Part shown: piece after piece, positions 25,883 to 33,158 of the stretch
Layout of the letters: the number at the start of each line of letters is the position of its first letter
How positions within the stretch are numbered: the first letter of the stretch is position 1
Assembly: GCA_028874905.1 (NCBI GenBank)
Contig: JAPPGZ010000092.1
Span: 75,300-139,299, forward strand
DNA length: 64,000 nucleotides
From: Gemmatimonadota bacterium
GTDB lineage: Bacteria; Gemmatimonadota; Gemmatimonadetes; Longimicrobiales; Gaopeijiaceae
Direction: 5' to 3'
The notes under the pieces: generated by a model
Database searches by the model: none
What the model saw: only the letters and a program-made list of their open reading frames with translations
Told to the model about the DNA's origin: nothing
Made by a program: the position numbers and the translations under genes

Positions 25883-26899
25883 ATGAGCAGGACGATCACG
25901 GTGATCCCCGGTGACGGGATCGGCCCCGAGGTCACCGGTGCGGTTCTGCGGATCCTCGAGGCCGCTGACGCGGACCTCGAGTACGACCGGCGGACCGCGG
26001 GCATCGGGGCGGTGGCGTCGCACGGTAACCCCCTTCCCCAGGAGACCATCGATTCGATCGAGGTCAACGGGGTGGCGCTGAAGGGCCCGCTCACCACGCC
26101 GTCCGGGTCGGGATTCCGCTCCATCAACGTCGCGATTCGCAAGCACTTCGACCTCTTCGCCAACGTTCGCCCCGTTCGCACCATGTTGCCCGGCGGCCGC
26201 TACGAGGACATCGACCTCGTCCTGATCCGGGAGAACACGGAGGGACTGTACGTCGGCGTCGAGCACTTCATCGGGATGGACCGGGACCCCAAGGCGGCGG
26301 CGGAATCGGTGATGATCACAACGCGCTACGGCTCCGAGAGGATCGTCCGCTTCGCGTTCGACTACGCGGTCGCGAACGGCCGGCACAAGGTGACGCTGGC
26401 GCACAAGGCCAACATCCTGAAGCATACGCAGGGGCTGTTTCTGGAAGTAGGGAAGCGCATGGCCGAGCGCTATGCGGACAGGGTCGCGTTCGAGGATCGG
26501 ATCATCGACGCGACGGCCATGTACCTCGTCCTGGATCCGTATCGGTTCGATGTCCTCGTCATGGAGAACATGTTCGGTGACATCCTGAGCGACCTGATGG
26601 CCGGGCTCGTGGGTGGGCTGGGGTTTGCGCCGGCGGGCAACATCGGAGAGGGCCATGCGGTATTCGAGGCCGTGCACGGCTCCGCGCCCGACATCGCGGG
26701 GCAGGGTGTGGCCAACCCGACCGGACTGCTGCTTTCCGGCTGCATGCTGCTTGACCATGTGGGTCAGGCCGAGGTGGCCGCGCGCGTACGGCGGGCGGTG
26801 TCAACGGTGATCGGCGACGGTTCGGCCCGCACGCATGACATGGGTGGCACGCACGGCACGGCGGCGTTCACCGATGCGGTGATCGGGGCGCTGGCGTGA
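25883..26899 (+). CDS. NAD-dependent isocitrate/isopropylmalate-type dehydrogenase
   Basis: A beta-decarboxylating dehydrogenase of 338 residues. It begins with IPGDGIGPEV; the substrate loop TTPSGSGFRSINVAIRK is at about 74-90, IRENTEGLYVGVEHF near 119-133, the metal-binding FGDILSDLMAG near 231, and a NAD-binding HGSAPDIAG motif near 261. The loop sequence fits NAD-linked isocitrate dehydrogenases or homoisocitrate dehydrogenases better than LeuB. The ATG at 25883 is five bases after msrB; a longer frame exists but overlaps msrB. The LeuA-like enzyme that opens the same operon could supply a related substrate (inference). Confidence 0.85.
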   Translation: MSRTITVIPGDGIGPEVTGAVLRILEAADADLEYDRRTAGIGAVASHGNPLPQETIDSIEVNGVALKGPLTTPSGSGFRSINVAIRKHFDLFANVRPVRTMLPGGRYEDIDLVLIRENTEGLYVGVEHFIGMDRDPKAAAESVMITTRYGSERIVRFAFDYAVANGRHKVTLAHKANILKHTQGLFLEVGKRMAERYADRVAFEDRIIDATAMYLVLDPYRFDVLVMENMFGDILSDLMAGLVGGLGFAPAGNIGEGHAVFEAVHGSAPDIAGQGVANPTGLLLSGCMLLDHVGQAEVAARVRRAVSTVIGDGSARTHDMGGTHGTAAFTDAVIGALA

Positions 26900-27252
26900 G
26901 CACGGAGCCGGGTGCGCGCGGCCACCAGGGTGGGGGCGGTGGCCGGCCGAACAGCGCGGCGGACTTGGTCTGCGGCCGGTGTGCGCGCGGATGCAGTGCC
27001 CGCGTGCTGGATCGCCACCTCTGGTGCGAGAACTGCGTGGCGGCCGCGCGCGGGGAGGCGGGGCGGGTGGGGTGGATGTGCGGCGCGGTGATGGCGGCCT
27101 TTTTGGCCGCATGGATCTACTTCGTCCAGCAGCCCTCGGCGATGCTGCTCGGGGGCTGGATCGGGGCCGTGCTGGCGACGTTCTGGCTGGGTGCCCGGGC
27201 GGGGCGGGAGCTGACGTATGGCGTTCTGCGCTTCCGTCACAGGCCGCGTTGA
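26896..27252 (+). CDS. Small zinc-ribbon membrane protein
   Basis: A protein of 118 residues. A Gly-rich start is followed by a small zinc-ribbon-like module with CGRC and CENC pairs at about 26-47, then two membrane helices (about 58-77 and 82-103) and a basic tail. I know no named family. The GTG start overlaps the preceding stop (GTGA) and it is the last gene of the phosphate operon. Confidence 0.6.
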   Translation: MSTEPGARGHQGGGGGRPNSAADLVCGRCARGCSARVLDRHLWCENCVAAARGEAGRVGWMCGAVMAAFLAAWIYFVQQPSAMLLGGWIGAVLATFWLGARAGRELTYGVLRFRHRPR

Positions 27253-27349
27253 GTCGACATTTCGTGACAAGCGCGGTCAGGAGCCCGTGGAGCTAGCGGT
27301 CGGATCCATCCAGCCGGTCCGCCCGACACACTTTTTGGAGACGACTTGA

Positions 27350-28534
27350 ATGGCAGCCAGGTTCGACGGCATTGATTTCTACGACGTGGATTCGCTCCTG
27401 TCGGAAGAGGAGCGCATGGTCCGGGACACCATCCGGGATTGGGTGGAGGATCGGGTCATGCCGATTATCGGCGATGCATACACCGAGCGGCGGTTCCCCA
27501 CCGAGCTGATCCCCGAGATCGGGGAACTCGGCATGCTGGGCGCCAACCTGCCCGCCGAATACAGTTGCGCCGAACTCAACAACGTCTGTTACGGGCTCAT
27601 CATGCAGGAGCTCGAACGCGGCGATTCCGGCGTCCGGTCATTCGTGTCCGTTCAGGGGGCGCTGGTGATGTACCCCATCTACGCATTCGGCAGTGAGGAG
27701 CACCGGCGAACGTGGTTGCCGGCGCTGGCGTCCGGGGAGAAGATCGGCTGCTTCGGCCTGACCGAGCCCGACTACGGGTCGAATCCCGCAGGGATGATCA
27801 CGCGCGCCCGCGAGACCTCGGACGGCTGGGTGCTGAACGGTACGAAAATGTGGATCACCAACGGTTCGATGGCCGACGTGGCGGTGATCTGGGCCCAGAC
27901 CGCCGAGCCCGGTAACGCACGGGGCATCCGCGGCTTCGTGGTCCCGACCGACACGCCGGGGTTCAGCGCCCGCGACCAGAAGGGGAAGCTGTCGCTCCTT
28001 GCGTCGGACACGAGCGAAATCGTCCTGGAGGATGTGCACCTGCCGGTCGACGCCCTGATGCCGGAGACGTCGGGGATCAAGAACCCGCTGATGTGCCTGA
28101 CCCAGGCGCGCTACGGGATCTCCTGGGGGGCGGTGGGCGCCGCCATGGGGTGCTTTCACGAGGCGGTGGATTACGCGGGGCAGCGCATCATGTTCGACGG
28201 CGTCATCGCGGGGAAGCAGATCCAGCAGGTGCGCATCGCCGACATGCTGACCTCGATCACGCAGGGGCAGCTGCTGTGCCTGCGGCTGGGACGTCTGAAG
28301 GACCAGGGCACGATGACGCCGCAGCAGGTCAGTCTGGCCAAGCGCGCAAACGTCAACATGGCCTGCGATATAGCGCGTGAGGCGCGCCGCCTGCTGGGCG
28401 CCAACGGGATCCTCGCCGAGTACTCCGCCATGCGCCACATGGCCAACCTGGAGTCGGTCTACACCTACGAGGGAACCCACGACGTCCACTCGCTGATCCT
28501 GGGACAGACGGTTACGGGGATTTCAGCGTTCTGA
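27350..28534 (+). CDS. gcdH: Acyl-CoA dehydrogenase, probably glutaryl-CoA dehydrogenase
   Basis: An FAD enzyme of 394 residues. Strong markers of the glutaryl-CoA subgroup are RSFVSVQGALVMYPIYAFGS (about 93-112), CFGLTEPDYGSNP (about 133-145) and the end motif YEGTHDVHSLILGQ, which holds the catalytic glutamate. It converts glutaryl-CoA to crotonyl-CoA in lysine and tryptophan breakdown. GGAG lies nine bases before the ATG. It is a single-gene unit after the phosphate operon. Its last 23 bases overlap the end of the converging transporter gene. Confidence 0.86.
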   Translation: MAARFDGIDFYDVDSLLSEEERMVRDTIRDWVEDRVMPIIGDAYTERRFPTELIPEIGELGMLGANLPAEYSCAELNNVCYGLIMQELERGDSGVRSFVSVQGALVMYPIYAFGSEEHRRTWLPALASGEKIGCFGLTEPDYGSNPAGMITRARETSDGWVLNGTKMWITNGSMADVAVIWAQTAEPGNARGIRGFVVPTDTPGFSARDQKGKLSLLASDTSEIVLEDVHLPVDALMPETSGIKNPLMCLTQARYGISWGAVGAAMGCFHEAVDYAGQRIMFDGVIAGKQIQQVRIADMLTSITQGQLLCLRLGRLKDQGTMTPQQVSLAKRANVNMACDIAREARRLLGANGILAEYSAMRHMANLESVYTYEGTHDVHSLILGQTVTGISAF

Positions 28535-29843
28535 GGGTGGGACCCCGTCCCGCCAGCCCCTTCTGCTTCCTCCCCAGCCACAACGCCACCCCCAGCCACA
28601 CGGCTGCAACCGGTGCCATCGACCAGGCCATCGCGGCCGTCCCCAGCCCCAGCGCCCCGAATCCCGCGAAGGACCACGCCCCGACCTGGTCTCCCGCACG
28701 GTAGACGAAGGTGTCGTTGAAGTTCTTCGCCTTGTACTTGTCACGGCGGGGCAGAACGGTATAGAGCACCTCTCGGGCCGGCACCGCGAGCGCGAAGTTC
28801 CCGGCGCGCCTCAGCACCTGAAAGACGACGAAGACCGCGAATACGGGTGCCGCACCCAGGGCGAGGAAGCCGGCCACGCTCAGGAGCGGGAGGAACGCCA
28901 GGGTGAGCCCGACGCCAAACCGTTTCATGATTCGCCCGGTCAGGAACAGCTGGGTCACCAGCGTCAGAGCGTTCACCGCCAGATTGATGCGCGCAAAAAC
29001 CGACGTGCGTTCGGCGGGATCGGCGAAGGTGCGCGACATGATGTCGGCCTGGATGTTATACAGGAAGGTGGACCCGACGGTGAAGAGGAGCATGAAGACA
29101 CAGATGCCCAGCAGATAGCGCGAGGCCAGGACGTGTTTGATTCCGTCGAGCGGAGATCCGCCGATGACCTCCTCGTCCCGCCGGGTTGAAGCGGCGCCGC
29201 CGCGCTGGCCGCCTGCCCTCCGGTCCAGCCCCTTCATGCACGCCACCGCGCACTCGAGCAGCACGATCGAGAACCACAGCAGGGTGGCGGGACTGAGGCT
29301 CTCGATCAGGAAAGCGGTAATCGACGACCCCAGGATCGCACCCAGGGTTCCCGCCACTCCGATCAGGCCGAAGAGCCGGCGACCCTGTCGCTCCGTGTGG
29401 ATGTCGGTCATGAACGACCAGAATACCGAAACCACGAACAGACTGAAGACGGCTGTCCAGACGAAGAACGACCGCCCGGCCCAGATCGCTGCGGACCCGC
29501 CCTGCGGCAGCGCGTTCAGTACGATGTAGTAGGTGACCAGGCACACCATGAAGAACCGGTAGGTCACCGTGACGAAGCGCCTCCGCGGCCACCGGGACAC
29601 GAGCGCGGCGAAGACGGGATGCGCCAGTAGCATCGCGGCCAGCGTACCCGTGAAGAGCCACGGAATGTTCTCCACGCCCCCGGCAACGCCCATCTCCTCG
29701 CGTATCGGTCGGATCACGTAGTACGCCGACAGCACACAGAAGAAATAGCCTGCGGAGAGTACGACGATGCCCGCCTCCTCCGGGCGGGTGCCGGTCAGGC
29801 GCGAGGCGACGTTACGCGCCACGGTCCGGGCGGGCGAACTCAC
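28512..29843 (-). CDS. Nucleotide-transporter-like MFS protein (NTT/Tlc-related), copy 1
   Basis: A membrane protein of about 443 residues with about twelve hydrophobic helices. The segment FFCVLSAYYVIRPIREEMGVAGG near the start and FWSFMTDI in the middle match the ATP/ADP-translocase-like branch of the major facilitator superfamily. In this branch the substrate is often not a nucleotide. I chose the GTG at 29843; the ORF continues upstream on this strand through the divergent gene, but that part is a shadow. The gene at 30075 is a paralogue, and the two are divergent across a 231-base gap. Its 3' end overlaps the acyl-CoA dehydrogenase gene. Confidence 0.75.
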   Translation of the reverse strand: MSSPARTVARNVASRLTGTRPEEAGIVVLSAGYFFCVLSAYYVIRPIREEMGVAGGVENIPWLFTGTLAAMLLAHPVFAALVSRWPRRRFVTVTYRFFMVCLVTYYIVLNALPQGGSAAIWAGRSFFVWTAVFSLFVVSVFWSFMTDIHTERQGRRLFGLIGVAGTLGAILGSSITAFLIESLSPATLLWFSIVLLECAVACMKGLDRRAGGQRGGAASTRRDEEVIGGSPLDGIKHVLASRYLLGICVFMLLFTVGSTFLYNIQADIMSRTFADPAERTSVFARINLAVNALTLVTQLFLTGRIMKRFGVGLTLAFLPLLSVAGFLALGAAPVFAVFVVFQVLRRAGNFALAVPAREVLYTVLPRRDKYKAKNFNDTFVYRAGDQVGAWSFAGFGALGLGTAAMAWSMAPVAAVWLGVALWLGRKQKGLAGRGPTLRTLKSP

Positions 29844-30074
29844 CGGGTGGAGCCGGGCCGTTGGATCGAACGTGGGAATCGGACCGGCCGTCGGAATCGG
29901 GCCGCGCGCGGCGGAATCGTCATGGCGATCGTCGTGCGTTCCGGGATACCATCGCGTAACAGTCGGTGGAGGAAACCGCGGAGCGGTCGCAACTTGCCTC
30001 CGTTGGAGGATGGGCTTCTTTTCGGGTACGTCAATGGCCGGGTGGGTATCTTTCGCTTCCGCAGGACGGCGCCC

Positions 30075-31439
30075 GTGAACCGAATCATCAACATGAAGCA
30101 CGGCGAGCTTCCGCTGGCCGCCATGTCCGCGCTCTTCTTCTTCGTCATTCTCTGCGGGTACTTCTTCCTCCGCCCGGTGCGCGAGGCGATGGGGGTCGCG
30201 CGCGGCATGGACGAACTGCGCTGGCTTTTCGCGATCAACTGTTTCGCGTCGCTCGGCGCGGTCCTCGCCTTCGGCGGCGTCGTGGCGCGCACGAACCGGC
30301 GGCGCTTCATTCCCGTGGCCTACCTTTTCGTGATCGTGTGCCTGATCGGGTTCGCCGCACTGCTGATCCAGGATGTGCGGTCGGGGGGCGGCCTGATCGG
30401 CACCGACGCGCAGACCGGGCTCTCGCGGGGCGTGGGCTACTCCTTCTACATCTGGCTCACGGTCATCAATCTGTTCACCACCAGCGTGTTCTGGGCGTTC
30501 ATGGTGGACATCTTCAACGTCGACCAGGGCAAGAGGATGTTCGCCTTCATCGGGATCGGCGGCACGCTGGGCGCCATATGCGGAAGCTGGGCGACCAACT
30601 TCATCAGCAACCTGACGGAGAGCCCCTACCTCCCGGCCGGCCTCATGCTGATCGGGGCGGCCTTCTTCGCGCTGGCGATTGCCGTCATGCTCATGCTGGA
30701 GCGTATGGCGGTGCAGTCGGACGCGTCCGCGATGGAAGCGCTCGGCAGCCGGGCCGCAGGGGATGGCTCGGGGGAGGCGGAAGGCGGGGGCGGGGACGAT
30801 GCGATCGGGGGCACATTCTGGGACGGCGCCCGTGCGGTCGTGACCTCCCCGTACCTGCTCGGGGTTGGCCTGTGGGTTGTGTTCATGGCCGTGTCCAACA
30901 CGCTGATCTACTTCACCCAGGCGAACATCATCCTCGGTGATTCCGACACCTTCAGCCAGCTTCTCGGCAACTTCGCGCTCTTCGACTGGATGGCGCAGAT
31001 CGCAACGCTGATCACCCAGATCTTCATCACCACGCACGTGATCCGGAAGCTGGGCGTGGGCTGGACGCTGGCGATCCTGCCACTGGTGACCCTGGCGGGA
31101 TTCGCGGTGCTGGCGGTGTGGCCGGTCTACGGCGTCATGCTCATCTTCCAGGCCGTGCACCGGGCGACCCGCTACGCGATTTCGCGGCCCTCCCGCGAGA
31201 CGCTCTTCAGCGTCGTGACACCGTCCGAGAAGTACAAGGCCAAGCCGGTTGTCGACGTGTTCCTGTACCGTGGCGGGGATCTTGCCGGTGCGGGGATCGA
31301 CGGTCTCTTCGCGGTCCTCGGGCTGACCCTCGTGTGGGTGGCCGTGTCGACGGGGCCGCTGGCGGCGATGTGGATCATGCTGTCGGTGGGACTTGGAACG
31401 GCGCAGGCGCGGAAGGTGGCGCAGGGAGGGGCCGCGTAG
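30075..31439 (+). CDS. Nucleotide-transporter-like MFS protein (NTT/Tlc-related), copy 2
   Basis: A paralogue of the divergent gene at 28512-29843, 454 residues and about twelve membrane helices. It shares the start motif (CGYFFLRPVREAMGVARG), the FWAFMVDIFN stretch and a late SEKYKAKPVVD motif, corresponding to DKYKAKNFND in copy 1. A Gly/Glu-rich loop of about 20 residues (near 235) separates the halves. I chose the GTG at 30075 because AGGA lies eight bases upstream; an ATG at 30093 is possible and the ORF start at 29847 adds a charged stretch with no family match. The pair may form one functional unit or carry different substrates. Confidence 0.78.
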   Translation: MNRIINMKHGELPLAAMSALFFFVILCGYFFLRPVREAMGVARGMDELRWLFAINCFASLGAVLAFGGVVARTNRRRFIPVAYLFVIVCLIGFAALLIQDVRSGGGLIGTDAQTGLSRGVGYSFYIWLTVINLFTTSVFWAFMVDIFNVDQGKRMFAFIGIGGTLGAICGSWATNFISNLTESPYLPAGLMLIGAAFFALAIAVMLMLERMAVQSDASAMEALGSRAAGDGSGEAEGGGGDDAIGGTFWDGARAVVTSPYLLGVGLWVVFMAVSNTLIYFTQANIILGDSDTFSQLLGNFALFDWMAQIATLITQIFITTHVIRKLGVGWTLAILPLVTLAGFAVLAVWPVYGVMLIFQAVHRATRYAISRPSRETLFSVVTPSEKYKAKPVVDVFLYRGGDLAGAGIDGLFAVLGLTLVWVAVSTGPLAAMWIMLSVGLGTAQARKVAQGGAA

Positions 31440-31482
31440 CGGCCCGAATCCCGGGCGCGAGGTTGCCGGACTGCCCTCTCGG

Positions 31483-33123
31483 TCAGTGCGCGGTTTCCGT
31501 CAGCAGCCAGAACGCGATCTCCCGGGCCTCGTCCATCGTGTCGACCACGTGGCTCTCGGGTATTTCCCGCAAAGTGTCGAGCGTGGCCAGTGTCCGCGCG
31601 ACCGAACCGGAGAGACCCATGGCGATGCACTCGGTGTGCTGGGCCTTTGCGGTGGTGATGAGCCGGCTGATGGTCATGGCGGCACTGTCATCGATGTGTC
31701 TCGCCTCGGTGAAATCGAATACGACGACCTCGTGGTCCTTGATGTCCTCCCCGATCACGCTGTAGAGCTTCTGTGAAGAGGCGACCGTGAAGTTCCCGTT
31801 GAGACGCACAAGACCGACGCGTGCGGCATAGACGTCAAGGTCCTCCGCGCCCGCGAGACCGGCGAACAGCACGTGGTCCAGCACCGGCACCGAGACCACG
31901 CTTTCCAGCTCCAGCCCCTCAAGTTGCCGAGCGTGCACCATGCCGGCAGCGATCAGGCCTATGGCTACGGCCGTGACCAGGTCGACGAACACGGTCAGCC
32001 CGAGGGTAAGCAGCATCACCAGGAGGTGCTCGCGACGGATCCGGTGGATGCGGGTGAGCAGCGGCCAATCGATGATGTCCCAGCCGACCTTCATCAGGAT
32101 CCCCGCAAGGACCGCGTGGGGGATCGGTTCGACATACTGCCCGAGTCCGAGCACAAGCGCCAGGACGAGGAGCGCGCGCAGTGCCCCGGACACCTGGGTC
32201 GTGCCGCCGGCGCGAATGTTGGTCACAGTGCCCATGGTAGCGCCCGCGCCGGGCAGTCCCCCGAAGACCCCCGACAACATGTTGCCGATGCCCTGTCCCA
32301 CGAGCTCGCGATTCGGGTTGTGACGCGTACCGGTTAGGGAGTCGGCGACCAGTGACGTGAGCAGGCTGTCCACCGACCCGAGAAGAGCCAGGATCAGGGC
32401 GGGCTGAAACGCGCCGACCAGGAAACCCGGGGTGGGCAGCTCCAGCTGCAGCCGGGGCAGCCCGGAGGGTATCTCTCCAATGATCGGCACGCCGCCCAGC
32501 CACAGCATCGAGAGGGCGGTACCAATCAGCAGCGCAACCAGGAGACCGGGCAGGTACTTCGCGAGGCGCCGGGGCCACAATACGGCGATCGCCAGAGAGA
32601 TGGCGGCGAGCGCGAGGGCGCCCGGGTTGAGGTCAGCAAGCGCTTCGGGCAGTGCGCGGAGTGCGCCCAGGGGTCCGCCGGCGGCGGGCGGGGCACCGAG
32701 AAACGGCAGCGCCTGGATCAGCATGATGATCAGTCCGACGCCCGACATGAACCCCGAGATCACGACGTACGGGGTGTAGACGACGAACCGCCCCATCCGC
32801 AGCAGCCCCAGCAGGATCTGAAGCGCTCCTCCGAGCACGACGACCGTGAAGGCCTCGGCGAGCGTGGACGCGTGCGTGGTGATTACCACAGCCATTGCGA
32901 CCGTCATCGGTCCCGTGGGCCCGGAGATCTGCGAACGGGTACCCCCGAATACCGACGCGAAGAACCCGACTGCGATCACGCTGTAGAGACCGGCGGCCGC
33001 ACCCAGCCCGGACGCGACGCCGAAGGCGAGGGCCACCGGCAGCGCCACCACCGCCGACGTTACGCCCCCGAACAGGTCACCGCGGAGGATGTCCAGGGTG
33101 TACGCTTTGCCGTTCAGCTTCAT
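31483..33123 (-). CDS. SulP-family anion transporter with STAS domain
   Basis: An inner-membrane carrier of 546 residues. Ten to twelve hydrophobic segments include the SulP signature region (QISGPTGPMTVAMAVV) and the GNMLSGVFGGLPGAGATMGTVTN stretch. A cytoplasmic STAS domain occupies about 425-546 with the motif VVVFDFTEARHIDDSAAM. Members import sulfate, bicarbonate or dicarboxylates; the sequence looks closest to BicA-like bicarbonate carriers, with low certainty. The start codon follows a -10 element after five bases and has no Shine-Dalgarno. Confidence 0.86.
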   Translation of the reverse strand: MKLNGKAYTLDILRGDLFGGVTSAVVALPVALAFGVASGLGAAAGLYSVIAVGFFASVFGGTRSQISGPTGPMTVAMAVVITTHASTLAEAFTVVVLGGALQILLGLLRMGRFVVYTPYVVISGFMSGVGLIIMLIQALPFLGAPPAAGGPLGALRALPEALADLNPGALALAAISLAIAVLWPRRLAKYLPGLLVALLIGTALSMLWLGGVPIIGEIPSGLPRLQLELPTPGFLVGAFQPALILALLGSVDSLLTSLVADSLTGTRHNPNRELVGQGIGNMLSGVFGGLPGAGATMGTVTNIRAGGTTQVSGALRALLVLALVLGLGQYVEPIPHAVLAGILMKVGWDIIDWPLLTRIHRIRREHLLVMLLTLGLTVFVDLVTAVAIGLIAAGMVHARQLEGLELESVVSVPVLDHVLFAGLAGAEDLDVYAARVGLVRLNGNFTVASSQKLYSVIGEDIKDHEVVVFDFTEARHIDDSAAMTISRLITTAKAQHTECIAMGLSGSVARTLATLDTLREIPESHVVDTMDEAREIAFWLLTETAH

Positions 33124-33128
33124 GAACG

Positions 33129-33158
33129 ATTTGATGTCGGGAAGAGGTCAGTCGTCAA
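33129..33158 (-). promoter_or_regulatory. Promoter of the SulP gene, leaderless type
   Basis: Read on the minus strand: TTGACG (33158-33153), an 18-base spacer, TCAAAT (33134-33129), then five bases to the ATG at 33123. The -35 matches consensus at five of six positions. No ribosome site lies between. The layout equals that before the creatininase-family and DUF3667 genes. Confidence 0.5.

Noticed and set aside
29844..31160. Upstream extension of the minus-strand nucleotide-transporter gene
   Set aside because: This part lies opposite the divergent paralogue and has His/Glu/Arg-rich shadow composition. Transporter similarity begins only near 29810.
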